A stretch of 44,148 nt of DNA from an uncultured Cellvibrio sp. (GCA_946886255.1 CAMPIG010000005.1:1-44148); one strand, 5' to 3'; numbered from the stretch's first letter, positions 34,120 through 43,585 are shown. Notes: a model not told the origin generated them from the letters alone. Numbers and translations are program-made.

Positions 34120-34601
34120 TGCATCACCTCGTTGCCAATGATCAAAAACGGATAATGGGTCAGCCCCAAATGCTGGTGAAAGTCATCGCCGGTCACCGGC
34201 GACAAGGTGATGGGTGCGGCATATTCCTGTAATCGTGCAAACTGCTGTGACGTTGCGACGTTCACAACAAATCCGTGCGCACCGGTATCCAGTAAGTGCT
34301 GTTTATTGTGATGAAGCCACGCGAATGATTGGCTGTCATAGCCCACTACAAAGACGGGCATTGCAGCGGCCGTCGGCAGCATTTTTTTATGTACTGGGCC
34401 CGGACGCATACCGACGGTACGAATGGGATAAGCCGGTGTGAACTCGATGCGTTTTAAGGGCATGGGCGGTACAGATTCCGCGTGCAAATCCTGCGTCCAG
34501 GGCAGCGGCTTGCCGCCGAAGTCTGCCAACACAATAGGTTCGGCCATCGCGATAATCGGAGCGAGACTGAACAGTAAAACAGTAAGCACCACACGGTTCA
34601 T
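34116..34601 (-). CDS. ICE protein, TIGR03765 / PFL_4695 family
   Basis: A 161-residue exported protein with signal peptide (LLFSLAPIIAMA-EP). Family features are VLADFGGKPLP near the N-terminus, FVVGYDSQSFAWL in the middle and YPFLIIGNEVMQ at the end. It belongs to the ICE-specific PFL_4695 group. It overlaps the transglycosylase gene (ATGA) and stands before RAQPRD; in the arrangement I know it lies before the transglycosylase instead. Confidence 0.85.
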   Translation of the reverse strand: MNRVVLTVLLFSLAPIIAMAEPIVLADFGGKPLPWTQDLHAESVPPMPLKRIEFTPAYPIRTVGMRPGPVHKKMLPTAAAMPVFVVGYDSQSFAWLHHNKQHLLDTGAHGFVVNVATSQQFARLQEYAAPITLSPVTGDDFHQHLGLTHYPFLIIGNEVMQ

Positions 34602-35191
34602 TGATCGCTCTCCTGTGGCACAGGTGTGTCAATGGACGCGGTCAAGGTGGACATGGCGTGTTGACGACGTTGCCAACGGGCCTTGACGCGCTCACGATAC
34701 TGGCTGGCGAGCTTTGAATTACCGGGTGAGTGGTAGCGCCCGACAGCAATCCACCAATCCGGACTACCCTTGCGCTGCGTGTAGTCGTACTCGCTGCGAA
34801 TTAATTTCGCGGCATACGCCAAATTGATGTAGGGATTGAGTAGCTGGATGGGCGCGGTAAAGTTTTTCTTATGCGCACACCAGTGAACCTGGCACAAACC
34901 AATGTCGACCCGGCAGCTGCCACCGTTGATGACTTGCAATAACTGGTGGTGTGCATCAGCCGGTGTGTCGTAGTACGCGCCCTTACCGGCGATGTTCAAT
35001 GTCCAGGGCCATGGCAGATGTTTGTCTTGCCACCGTTTTCCGGATTCCTGTAGACACACCGCAAACAATACATCGGCGGGCACTTGGTATTTTTCTGCAA
35101 AATATTTGTATGCACCAGGAATTTCGAGTTGCGTCAACGCCTGGGCTGCGGACGACAACAGAAGCGCGAGAGTGATGAGGAAACGTCTCAC
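34598..35191 (-). CDS. Lytic transglycosylase (SLT domain)
   Basis: A 197-residue periplasmic enzyme that cuts peptidoglycan to let the T4SS pass. Signal peptide MRRFLITLALLLSSAAQA; catalytic Glu E49 in FAVCLQESGKRW; the later GLCQVHWCAH and NPYINLAYAAKLI match the SLT fold (G-x-x-Q and N..NI..G). Typical of PFGI-1-type elements. ATG overlaps the TIGR03759 gene. Confidence 0.92.
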   Translation of the reverse strand: MRRFLITLALLLSSAAQALTQLEIPGAYKYFAEKYQVPADVLFAVCLQESGKRWQDKHLPWPWTLNIAGKGAYYDTPADAHHQLLQVINGGSCRVDIGLCQVHWCAHKKNFTAPIQLLNPYINLAYAAKLIRSEYDYTQRKGSPDWWIAVGRYHSPGNSKLASQYRERVKARWQRRQHAMSTLTASIDTPVPQESDQ

Positions 35192-35985
35192 AGGCGCACC
35201 TCCGTTAATTGTTTCTGCCCATTGTCTCGGCGAAATAATTGCGGCAAGGTTGTGTCAATCGCGATGCGCTGAAAAAACCCGGTGTCAACGTTCAACGTCA
35301 CTTGCTTCGTCGCGTTCACTTTCTCCGGTGCAATGTTGTTTGTTTTTGCCCATTGGGTTATCACGGCGCGGTCAGATGTGCCGACAAAATAAATATCCAG
35401 TGATGCACCGATGCTCATCACATGCGACAAGACACGGCGACACGTCGGATTGCATTGGTCATCGGTAAACAGCACCAGTCGGTCATGGGACTGCACTTGC
35501 ATCAACGTCGGCTGGTCAGCAAGCAACGCCGCCAACCTGGGCGCAAAGATTCTCTCTTTCGCCGTTTCATAGGTGAGATACCAGGCACGTTCGGCCATCA
35601 GCCGATCCCAATCTTGTCGCGCCGCAATTTCCGCATAGCGCATGCGCTCAACGTCAGTGTTGGCATGGACACCGAGTGCAGAAATCGGACTGATAGCGGG
35701 CGTCCAGGTGCCGCGTGGACCCGCCATGATTTTCTCGTACTGACGCCAGTCGTTTTCGGTTAATCCCCACGCTTGCCACGGCTGCGACGTTAACGCAGTT
35801 TCAGTTCGTGACGTTGTGGTTCGATCGGTGAATTTTATCGGCGGTGTTTCGGCCTTCTGTGCATCGTTAAGTGGTTCAGGGCCAAGTAGGTTTTCCAACG
35901 ACGGAAACTGTGCGACGGTGCTAAGGGATATGACCGTCATCATCAGGGATGCGATAACGGTGACGAGGCTGCGAAATGCCTTCAT
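35188..35985 (-). CDS. ICE protein, TIGR03759 / PFL_4693 family
   Basis: A 265-residue exported protein with signal peptide (near MTVISLSTVAQ). The family core is WGLTENDWRQYEKIMAGPRG (about 72-91) followed by TWTPAISPISALGV, and then a thioredoxin-like C-terminal half with FTDDQCNPTCRRVL (Cys pair) and VGTSDRAVITQWAK. A disulphide-linked periplasmic role is likely. Overlaps its neighbour by four bases. Confidence 0.88.
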   Translation of the reverse strand: MKAFRSLVTVIASLMMTVISLSTVAQFPSLENLLGPEPLNDAQKAETPPIKFTDRTTTSRTETALTSQPWQAWGLTENDWRQYEKIMAGPRGTWTPAISPISALGVHANTDVERMRYAEIAARQDWDRLMAERAWYLTYETAKERIFAPRLAALLADQPTLMQVQSHDRLVLFTDDQCNPTCRRVLSHVMSIGASLDIYFVGTSDRAVITQWAKTNNIAPEKVNATKQVTLNVDTGFFQRIAIDTTLPQLFRRDNGQKQLTEVRL

Positions 35986-36983
35986 AGTCCGGCCTCCTGG
36001 TGCGTTTGCGAGTCAAGGTGAACGAACTCAGCACGTCGGCGATCCGGATCAACGTTGAGCAATTGCCAACCGTTCAGTCGCTGGCCGGTGACCATCAATC
36101 GAGACGTCCCGCGCGTGTCTTCCACGCGAACCGACAGCGTTTCGCCGAACTGACGAATGGAGGTCACGCGAAACGGTAAGGCCATTGTCGGTGATTCGGT
36201 CGTCGCTGGTGTTTTAGCAGACGGCGCAACGCCTCTCGGTGCGGCGCGCTGTTGCATAAGCGCGGCCACGCGCTGCATTTGTTGATCAATTGCGGTGGTG
36301 TTTTTGTCAAGCGATGCCTGCATTGCACGCAGTTCGGTTTTGTGCGATTCAATAACCGTCAGCATCTCGACGATGTACCCTTCGATCGCTTCAATGCGTG
36401 CCTGGTTTTGATACGCCAGGCTGATGTCATTGCTGACACTGGCCGCGGCGCTGCGTGACGGCGTCAGCGGATCTGGCGAAGCCGAAGCCTGTGGCTCTGG
36501 CTGAGTCGGCATCACCTCAATGTCACGCGATGCTGAGTCAACAGCGGCGTCCGGCGTTGATCCCACACCATTCGTTAGTGGATCAACGACCGTCGCCGGT
36601 GGCGCGATCGGTGTTGGATCGACGTTGATCGAATACAACACGTCGCGCACGGGCGCCCCTGCATGATTATCAACCGATGGAGTTTCAGGCGGCGCTGAGG
36701 GTGCAACAGGGAGCGTCGGCGCCGGAGCGTTACCGTTTGCTGCGGTAGTCGGTGCGGCAGGTACATTTGGCCATTGACCTGTATAGCCGAGGTAAGCCAT
36801 CGCCACACCGGCAATCCCAACGACCATCACGAATAAAACTTTTATGCTGAGCGGCAGCCCGCGACGGCGAGCGGCAGGTACCGGTGCGGCGGGCGGTGAT
36901 GTGTCCGTCTGCTGCAACGGTGGCAGCGAGTCGCGTAGATTGACGATGTTGCTGGATTCTGATGTCATCGGGTAATTGCTCAT
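35982..36983 (-). CDS. Bitopic protein with Pro-rich linker and coiled coil, unknown
   Basis: A 333-residue protein: short cytoplasmic part, membrane segment (about 46-67), long Pro/Ala/Thr-rich linker (about 70-175), coiled coil (about 190-250) and a C-terminal beta-domain (FRVTSIRQFGETLSVRVEDT onwards). The layout resembles periplasm-spanning secretion components such as PilP- or TraP-type proteins, but no clear family match is seen. It lies between the TIGR03747 and TIGR03759 genes, where I do not expect an extra gene, and is tightly packed with both. Confidence 0.75.
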   Translation of the reverse strand: MSNYPMTSESSNIVNLRDSLPPLQQTDTSPPAAPVPAARRRGLPLSIKVLFVMVVGIAGVAMAYLGYTGQWPNVPAAPTTAANGNAPAPTLPVAPSAPPETPSVDNHAGAPVRDVLYSINVDPTPIAPPATVVDPLTNGVGSTPDAAVDSASRDIEVMPTQPEPQASASPDPLTPSRSAAASVSNDISLAYQNQARIEAIEGYIVEMLTVIESHKTELRAMQASLDKNTTAIDQQMQRVAALMQQRAAPRGVAPSAKTPATTESPTMALPFRVTSIRQFGETLSVRVEDTRGTSRLMVTGQRLNGWQLLNVDPDRRRAEFVHLDSQTHQEAGL

Positions 36984-36986
36984 ACG

Positions 36987-37682
36987 CTAAATAAATTTCT
37001 TGAATGTGCTGGCTGTGTAATACACCGCAACAAAGAACAACGCCTGTGGTACGAGAAAGTACAAGCCTGGGTTAAACGTGAACGGCAGCGTGAGATAGAG
37101 CCCACAACCGACGCCGAGGCTTGGCGCAACCCAGCGGCGTACGTGGTGATACAGGAAAGAGGATTCGAGTCCGCCGCATTCTTTGCGGATGTCGCGATCA
37201 ACGAGACCGTCAATCAATCCGAGCATGCCCCAGATTAAAAATGCGGGTAATGCAAGCACGACCGTGACAAGCCGAATGATAAGGGTGTAGGTCACATCCA
37301 TTGCGCTGGAGATGGCGATAAACCCAAGTGAGAAATGTCGCTGTAAGAACGCTAGAGCGCGATCGACTCTGAGCCACCGGTAGCCATTGTTTACCCATTC
37401 AACGGTCTGCGTCGCGAGTGATGCGGGCTGAACACTCAACAAAAAATTCTGATCCAGCTGCGAGAGATACTGAATCTCTTTGTGCAAGACGTCGCGCGAA
37501 TGATTCGTGTCCCAGAGAAACAACATGCCAAGCCATTCGACCAGGATGGACATGACCAACGCAAACAAAAACCAGCCGATAAAACTGAATACTCGGCCAA
37601 CCGTTGAGGAGATAACGAGTTCCGTCAAGGTGCGCTTTTCGTTGACACGGTCTTTAACGGTTGCGGGTTTGCGCTCTGTCAT
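36987..37682 (-). CDS. ICE membrane protein, TIGR03747 / PFL_4697 family
   Basis: A 231-residue inner-membrane protein with about four membrane segments and the family features FIGWFLFALVMSILVEWLGM, WDTNHSRDVLHKEIQYL, GLVDRDIRKECGGLESSFLY and HHVRR. It always follows traD in this ICE class and probably works with the coupling protein. The ATG at 37682 overlaps the traD stop codon. Confidence 0.9.
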   Translation of the reverse strand: MTERKPATVKDRVNEKRTLTELVISSTVGRVFSFIGWFLFALVMSILVEWLGMLFLWDTNHSRDVLHKEIQYLSQLDQNFLLSVQPASLATQTVEWVNNGYRWLRVDRALAFLQRHFSLGFIAISSAMDVTYTLIIRLVTVVLALPAFLIWGMLGLIDGLVDRDIRKECGGLESSFLYHHVRRWVAPSLGVGCGLYLTLPFTFNPGLYFLVPQALFFVAVYYTASTFKKFI

Positions 37683-39769
37683 TACGCGGCCTCCGACCAA
37701 CGGTCGGGCATGCGTGCCCAATTTTCATCGTTTGCCGACGACCGGTATTGTTTGCGCATCGCGTTAGCGATAATGCTGATGTCTTTCGGCAGGGATTTTT
37801 CGTCGTTCAGCATCGGCAACCTGAGCTTGAACAGTTTGCCGCCGATAAACGCAAACGCTTGGCCTTTCGGTAAGCGAGTCAAATCACCCGGGTGCAGCAA
37901 TGGCACGCGCTGCGAGGTAAGGCGTTGTTCGGTACGGCTTTGGAAATCGACATCCGGATTACCCGGCGTATCAGATGTGCCACTGTGCAGCCCGATGAGG
38001 TTGACATCGACCTCAGGCAATTGACTGGTGAGCAACTCCGCTGTTTCGAGTTCTTTTACACGGAGCATGATGATCGATCCCAGGTTACCGATCACCTGAC
38101 CGGCGCGTGCGCGATCTCCAAATCGCGCAATGATGTCGGACATCGTTTGTGTGTAGGCGGTCAACTGGAATCCGGCACCGCCGGCCTTGTTGGCCATCGG
38201 CACAAACTCTTTCCCAACCAACTCATTAAATTCATCCAGGTGCAAACACACCTTGCGTTTCTTGCCGTCAGCACCTTCGTAAACAAAGAGACCGTGGTCG
38301 CTGCCGAATTTGTAGATGGTGCCGGCCGTCGACGTCAGATCCGCAAACATGGAGCAGCCGACTGCCGATGCCACTTCAGGATCTGAAAGCGCGTCAAGGC
38401 CGATATACACAATGCCGCCCTGGCGAATGATGGACTTCCAGTCAATAATCGGGCGCTTGTCGGTGAGATCCAGATAATCCGGTGAAAGCAGCTTACCGGT
38501 GGCACCACTGCACAGTTTTTCAAGCAGCGGAAACAGCGATGCAACCAATTTGTCGTAGAAGGATTTTTCGTACTCGAACGTTTTGATCAACGCGTGCGCG
38601 ACGTCATCAAACAAACCGTAATGTTTGTACAGCTCGACGGCGGCCCACGCGGTGCGATCACGGCCGCTCATCGATTTGTCCGGTTTGCGGTCGGACTCGA
38701 CAATGTCTTTGAGATGCTTACGCCAATGCGGATGTTTTGATTGATTGCGCGTGAAAATGTTGTTGAGGTATTCGCTTAGCAGCGGGTCGATGTCCGCACC
38801 GTACTTCAAATAAAATTCGTAAGACAAGCGCTTGCCGAGTTCGGTACCGGCACGGCTGATGACATTGACATAACGCCACGCGAATTCACGGAAGGCCGCG
38901 CTGTTGCCTTCGCCTGGAAGCTGCGATGCGATACGGGAGGCTGGTTCAGTAATGCGACCGAAGGAGCCGACTGGGTTGTAACGACAGCTGATGTCCGGGT
39001 AGCCCAGGTGGAACATATAGAATTGATGTTCACGCCCTGCGCGTACTGCCTCAGCCCACATCCGGATTAACAGCTCTGCATCGCCTTTGGGATCAAACAC
39101 GATTACAACGTCACCGTTGTGAATGTCTTGCGTCACCAAGGTTTCACACAAGCGAGTCTTACCGACCCGCGTCGTGCCCACCACAAAGGTGTGAGCAACG
39201 CGCTCACTTTGAGGTTGCTCAATATTCTCTTCCCGTTCCCATAACCCAACAGCATGAATTGTCGTGTCACCTTCGACACGCGGAATCGGCGATACCGGAT
39301 TCCACCACGCCTTTCGACTGATAACCCATGCGAGAAAGTAAACCGCCGTATGGCGTTTGCAAAATGCTTCCACCGCGCGTGCGCGCAAATACAGTGATGT
39401 TTTATAGCGCTTGATGATGTGGCGGCGATTCGGTTGTTTGCAGTCGTGGTGCCGCTGTGTGTGGATAGCCTCCCATTCAAACCCGATGCCTAAAAACAGA
39501 TTGGTCTTGCTGACGGGAATTTGCGCACTGGAAATTTCGTATTTGGGCAGTACCAGCAAGTAGTGCTGGTACTTCAACAAGCGCACAGCGAGTTGGGTTC
39601 GCTGTGCGAAACGGATCAAGCAGAACAGCGCCAGGACGTACGCCACCGACGGAACCGTCAGCAGCACACCGGGGCTGCTGACGGCCAGGATCGCGGCGAA
39701 CAGGTACGCGAAACTCGCGGCGAGTTCAACCGGTGGACGCAGCAATTGTTCGATGGGATGTTTGCTCAT
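37682..39769 (-). CDS. traD: Type IV coupling protein TraD (PFGI-1 / SXT class)
   Basis: A 695-residue ATPase that brings the relaxase-DNA complex to the T4SS channel. Two N-terminal membrane segments (about 20-55), then Walker A GTTRVGKT (198-205) and Walker B CLHLDEF (about 508-514), with LGSIIMLRV in the C-terminal all-alpha/motor region. I chose ATG 39769 (MSKHPIEQLLRPP), 47 codons inside the longest frame, because the family begins there. It is the first gene of the leftward transfer operon. Confidence 0.94.
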   Translation of the reverse strand: MSKHPIEQLLRPPVELAASFAYLFAAILAVSSPGVLLTVPSVAYVLALFCLIRFAQRTQLAVRLLKYQHYLLVLPKYEISSAQIPVSKTNLFLGIGFEWEAIHTQRHHDCKQPNRRHIIKRYKTSLYLRARAVEAFCKRHTAVYFLAWVISRKAWWNPVSPIPRVEGDTTIHAVGLWEREENIEQPQSERVAHTFVVGTTRVGKTRLCETLVTQDIHNGDVVIVFDPKGDAELLIRMWAEAVRAGREHQFYMFHLGYPDISCRYNPVGSFGRITEPASRIASQLPGEGNSAAFREFAWRYVNVISRAGTELGKRLSYEFYLKYGADIDPLLSEYLNNIFTRNQSKHPHWRKHLKDIVESDRKPDKSMSGRDRTAWAAVELYKHYGLFDDVAHALIKTFEYEKSFYDKLVASLFPLLEKLCSGATGKLLSPDYLDLTDKRPIIDWKSIIRQGGIVYIGLDALSDPEVASAVGCSMFADLTSTAGTIYKFGSDHGLFVYEGADGKKRKVCLHLDEFNELVGKEFVPMANKAGGAGFQLTAYTQTMSDIIARFGDRARAGQVIGNLGSIIMLRVKELETAELLTSQLPEVDVNLIGLHSGTSDTPGNPDVDFQSRTEQRLTSQRVPLLHPGDLTRLPKGQAFAFIGGKLFKLRLPMLNDEKSLPKDISIIANAMRKQYRSSANDENWARMPDRWSEAA

Positions 39770-39900
39770 AAGGGCGAGAGGATACCGGCGGTAAAAAAAA
39801 CGCCAACGCTTTATCTGTCTTAGTCGTGTGCAGATTGATTGCTGATTTTGTCCGGGGAAACGTTTAAAAGGCGTATGAAACGGTGGGGAATGGATAACGG

Positions 39901-40006
39901 CGTCTATCAAAAGGGCCGCCCGTCGTCTCCCTCAAAAACCGGGAGCCGCCGGGCGGGAAAAGACGTTTAAGAGTGAAGGGGCCATCGCGGCGATTTCATC
40001 GCCGCG
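39901..40006. promoter_or_regulatory. Palindrome cluster between divergent operons, possible oriT
   Basis: The 305-base gap between traD (minus) and the relaxase operon (plus) holds a nested hairpin: CGTCT/AGACG (39901-39905 and 39961-39965), CCGCCCG/CGGGCGG (39916-39922 and 39950-39956) and CTCCC/GGGAG (39927-39931 and 39941-39945). A second, perfect 9-bp hairpin, CGCGGCGAT/ATCGCCGCG, lies at 39986-40006. Such a position and structure fit an origin of transfer or control region for both operons. The oriT idea is inference from position. Confidence 0.5.
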
Positions 40007-40074
40007 TAAATGTTAATAAATGGCCAAGGGTTAAGAGAAAGGTTGAAACGGTTAAAAGCAGAAGGGCTTTCCAT

Positions 40075-40491
40075 ATGACGTCACTGACGGAAACAACATC
40101 GATCCTGCAAGCGCTCGAAGCGCTCAAAAAAGAAAAATGGCTGCCGCACCTGGAAGAACTCCTGGGGCGGTTCGCAGGTTTCGAATATGAACAGAATGCG
40201 GCACTCAACAAAGAGTTGGAAGTGGTGCTGTGGGATATCGTCGCGGTGTTCCAGCGATCAGCGGATTCACCGTACTTGCGGTTGCTCTATCGCCGTATCT
40301 CGGAACTGGAGTGTTGGCACTATCGAGCAACGCGATCTGAAACATCCGGCGAGCAAACCATCTGGAATCCGCTGGAAGAGAAATACATTGATTTTAAGCA
40401 AGGTGCTGGCACCACGCATTGTTATATGGCTGACGCAGGTTATCCCGCGCGTGATGTGATCAGAAAGTGGTGCGAGCATCGCCTCAAATGA
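40075..40491 (+). CDS. Small protein coupled to relaxase, unknown
   Basis: A 138-residue soluble protein starting MTSLTETTSILQALEAL, with AGAAGG upstream of ATG 40075. Helical, no recognised domain; the C-terminal half has aromatic residues (LECWHYRATR, HCYMADAGYPARDVI). Its stop overlaps the relaxase start (ATGA), so it is made with the relaxase and may be an accessory DNA-processing protein. Confidence 0.65.
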   Translation: MTSLTETTSILQALEALKKEKWLPHLEELLGRFAGFEYEQNAALNKELEVVLWDIVAVFQRSADSPYLRLLYRRISELECWHYRATRSETSGEQTIWNPLEEKYIDFKQGAGTTHCYMADAGYPARDVIRKWCEHRLK

Positions 40492-42488
40492 AGCTGCTAA
40501 AAACACTTTTTAATCTGCCCCAGGTTCTCCCGTTAGGCACATCCAATGCCCCAATTATATTCGATGAATTGGACATGCGAGCGCTTCCGCCACTGCGGTC
40601 AGCAACACTCCTGGAGCTGGTTGGTTTTGATGAACGGCTGACACAGCTGTATCGGACGGTGGGTATCTCGGAGAACCACTTCGACGTGCTGTATCGCCAA
40701 CCGGTGCACGCACTTGCTGAAGCGGTCCAGTTGGCGCCGGCGAGTGAAAACAATCACCACTGCGGCCCTGGAGGTCTCCTGAAACATACCCTCGAAGTGA
40801 CTGCGACAGCCTTACATATCCGTAAAAGTTACCAGTTACCGCTAGGCGGCAATCCAGAGGACATGGCTCGCGAAGAACACCATTGGACCTACGGTGTTTT
40901 CGTTGCGTGCCTGCTACACGATATCGGAAAAATTCTGACGCGCTTTCAGATCGTGTTGAACATGCCCGATGGTACGCAGAAACTGTGGAACCCGCACAAT
41001 GAACCTATTTACGAATCGGGCGCAGTCTCATACGGCATTGTCTTTCAGGAATGCGAATACAAAGCGCATCAGCGCATGGGTGTTACGCTGTATTCCCATA
41101 TCATTCCACAAATTGCGAGAGCCTGGCTGGCGCAGCATTCGGTCGTAATGTCACAAACACTCGCGTCGGTCTGGGGCGATACCTACGAGAGCCAGGTCAT
41201 TGGCGATATTGTCACCCAGGCGGATCGCGCAAGCACCGGTGCAAACACCGATATTACCAATGCGGATTTGCGTTTCCCCGGTGCGCGCGAAAGTCTGGCG
41301 GATCGGCTGATACAAAAATTGCGACAGCTATTGAGTGATGGCGCAATCAAACTCAATAAAGACGGCGGCATGGGTTGGGTTGCCAATGAAGATGTCTACC
41401 TGGTGTGCCGGCCGCTGGCTGAATTGCTGGTCAAGTCATTTGAAGATGTTGGCGCAACGGGCATTCCGTCTGACCCTGTGCGCATTTATGACGTGCTGCA
41501 AGAGCACGGATTCGCTTTACCTACCTCCGACGGTAAAGCCGTCTGGAAAATCAATGTGCAAGACAACCAGGGAAAATTCTCGCATACATTAACTTGCCTC
41601 AAATTTAAAACGCGTCGGCTGTTTTTACCGGTGAGACTGCCCCAGAGTTTTGACGGTGTTATCCGCGTTTTTGCGCCAGATGATGACGGTGCGCCAGCAC
41701 CCGCCCCGGCGCCCGAGCGCCAACCAATGCGAGAAGCTGCCCCAGAGAAACCGGCTACGCGTGAGCCTGCTCCAGCACCCCACATTGACACAGTATCAGC
41801 TGAGGTTGAGCAGAATATTCACGATTCTGATACAGCAGCGCCTGACGAGCATGGAACAGTTGCCCACGATAGCGATGTGACCGAATCGACTGGAGAAGAA
41901 ACTGAGTCAGCCGCAGAGGCGGAGAACTCTGATCACGATACGTTTGTAAACGAGCCTCCGGCCTCATCTCCACCTCCACCGACGAGCTCACCAGGTGAGT
42001 TCAAGGACACGCCTGCCAAAGCGCCTAAACCAAACAAACAAGATCCTATGGCTTCGGCGAGCATTCGAATTACTGACTGGCATGAAGACGTCGCACATGA
42101 ATTTTGGGAGTGGGTTTGCGAAGGCGTTTTGAATCGGCGTCTCGCGGCGAACAACACAACGGCCTCTGTGCACTTTGTTGAAGAAGGCGTATTCCTCGTC
42201 ACGCCGCGAATTTTCAAACACTACTGCAAACACGCGAAGCTGGGAGAGGATTCCTACACGAAATTGCAGAAGCGCTTCCAGCGGCTGGGATATCACCGTA
42301 GAACCGCTCTCACTCGCTTAAACGTCCACCCCTATCTCGTCGACACGGGGAACGGAAACCCTCCATCGAAATTGAATGGGTGGGTGATTCCCTATAACCG
42401 AGTCTTTCCTGAAGGCGCTGAGTTGCCCCAGCCTAACAAACTCCTGAAACCGGCCGACGCAGAACCGGTTCCAGCATCTGATGCGTAG
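40488..42488 (+). CDS. traI: MOB-H relaxase TraI (PFGI-1 class)
   Basis: A 666-residue relaxase that nicks and unwinds oriT during transfer. The N-terminal TraI_2-type domain has the HD-like metal motif of MOB-H enzymes: NNHHCGPGGLLKH (88-100) and LLHDIGKI (H144, D145). A Pro/Glu-rich linker follows (about 400-520), then a C-terminal TraI_2_C-like domain (HEDVAHEFWEWVCEGVLNRR onward and LVTPRIFKHYCKHA). Start ATG 40488 is set by the four-base overlap with the previous gene; the frame is open seven codons further upstream. Confidence 0.94.
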   Translation: MKLLKTLFNLPQVLPLGTSNAPIIFDELDMRALPPLRSATLLELVGFDERLTQLYRTVGISENHFDVLYRQPVHALAEAVQLAPASENNHHCGPGGLLKHTLEVTATALHIRKSYQLPLGGNPEDMAREEHHWTYGVFVACLLHDIGKILTRFQIVLNMPDGTQKLWNPHNEPIYESGAVSYGIVFQECEYKAHQRMGVTLYSHIIPQIARAWLAQHSVVMSQTLASVWGDTYESQVIGDIVTQADRASTGANTDITNADLRFPGARESLADRLIQKLRQLLSDGAIKLNKDGGMGWVANEDVYLVCRPLAELLVKSFEDVGATGIPSDPVRIYDVLQEHGFALPTSDGKAVWKINVQDNQGKFSHTLTCLKFKTRRLFLPVRLPQSFDGVIRVFAPDDDGAPAPAPAPERQPMREAAPEKPATREPAPAPHIDTVSAEVEQNIHDSDTAAPDEHGTVAHDSDVTESTGEETESAAEAENSDHDTFVNEPPASSPPPPTSSPGEFKDTPAKAPKPNKQDPMASASIRITDWHEDVAHEFWEWVCEGVLNRRLAANNTTASVHFVEEGVFLVTPRIFKHYCKHAKLGEDSYTKLQKRFQRLGYHRRTALTRLNVHPYLVDTGNGNPPSKLNGWVIPYNRVFPEGAELPQPNKLLKPADAEPVPASDA

Positions 42489-42588
42489 AGCTGTCGCCAA
42501 AAGTTGCAAATTTATGAAAAGATGCTATTTATTCCCATTCGCGATAAGCAAGAATACTTTTTATGTGTTTTTGGGAGAGTAATTTGTC

Positions 42589-43527
42589 ATGAAGATGCTG
42601 GATATCGCTCGGATATATGTGTCGGTGAACATCAATAACGATGATACGTCATCGACGGCGATGCGCGCCGCTCGACTATTTGACGAACGCACGGGCATAG
42701 GGGATATAGCCGAAATAGATTTCGCTGCGATCGGTCGTTTCAAAGCCGCCGTACTCGCTGTTGGAAAACCGGTCACCTATAACGGCTATCTGAGATACCT
42801 CAAATTGCTGGGTAAATGGGCGCTGGCCGAGGGCTACTGGACGAGAAACTGGTTTGAGTCGGTCCGGAAATTGCCTGAGCCAGACGCGCCGCACAAGACG
42901 ATTGAGCCGGAAGTTTTTGCGGAAGCAATGAAATTTCTACACAGTAACGAAGCGCTTCAGCCCGCCTGGTTCTGGCGGATCGTCATTCGGTTTTTGTACT
43001 TTACTGGCGTGCGCCGGCGGCAGATTGTTCATGTGCAGCTGCGCGATATCGATTTAACGAATCGAGTGCTTACGGCGAGTTATCGCGGTTCCAAAACTCA
43101 ACGCGAGTGGCAAATTCCACTTGCGGACGAGGTAATCGAGGATCTTCGGTATCTCATCCGTCGAAATGAAAACGTACTGGGCAGAAGGATGCGGCCAGAT
43201 GATTACGTGTTCAATGTCAGCCGGTTTTACTCTCGGTATAAATCTGATCCAGCCAGGCCTGGGCGGATGGATGGACCCCAGTTTACGGGATTCATGAAGC
43301 GGCTTTCCGCCCGAATCGGCATGCGTATCGGGATGCACCGAATACGGCATACCTGCGCGACGGACCTTTGTGATTTCGACGACGATGAGAGTCCCGATTT
43401 GTTCGCGGCACAACAAATTTTAGGCCACACCATGTTGTCGACCACACGCGGGTATGTGAAGACAAAGGTGCACCGGATGAGGATGCAGATAAATAAGCTG
43501 GAATTTCCAAAACAAGGTAAAATCTAG
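42589..43527 (+). CDS. int: Tyrosine-recombinase integrase
   Basis: A 312-residue phage-type integrase expected to join and excise the element at the neighbouring tRNA-Met gene. Catalytic residues: R142 (FTGVRRRQ), K169 (YRGSKTQR), H250-x2-R253 (GMHRIRHTC), H280 (LGHTMLSTT) and Y289 (RGYVK). The N-terminal part (about 1-100) has a SAM-like core-binding domain. It lies 100 bases after the relaxase and 190 bases from the 3' end of the tRNA, in the usual place for an integrase at an ICE end. Confidence 0.93.
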   Translation: MKMLDIARIYVSVNINNDDTSSTAMRAARLFDERTGIGDIAEIDFAAIGRFKAAVLAVGKPVTYNGYLRYLKLLGKWALAEGYWTRNWFESVRKLPEPDAPHKTIEPEVFAEAMKFLHSNEALQPAWFWRIVIRFLYFTGVRRRQIVHVQLRDIDLTNRVLTASYRGSKTQREWQIPLADEVIEDLRYLIRRNENVLGRRMRPDDYVFNVSRFYSRYKSDPARPGRMDGPQFTGFMKRLSARIGMRIGMHRIRHTCATDLCDFDDDESPDLFAAQQILGHTMLSTTRGYVKTKVHRMRMQINKLEFPKQGKI

Positions 43528-43555
43528 GTGATTCAGCCTAATTTTTGGAAAAAGT

Positions 43556-43585
43556 TTGACAAAAACACAGATAATAGACGATATT
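43556..43585 (+). promoter_or_regulatory. Outward-facing sigma-70-like promoter near the ICE end
   Basis: TTGACA (43556-43561) and GATATT (43580-43585), 18 bases apart, facing the tRNA end of the element. No gene follows before the tRNA on this strand. In the excised circle this promoter would face the other ICE end. Functional use is inference. Confidence 0.4.

Noticed and set aside
39770..39910. Longer traD start (47 extra codons)
   Set aside because: The extra part is Arg-rich with no family similarity; the internal ATG at 39769 matches the normal family start.
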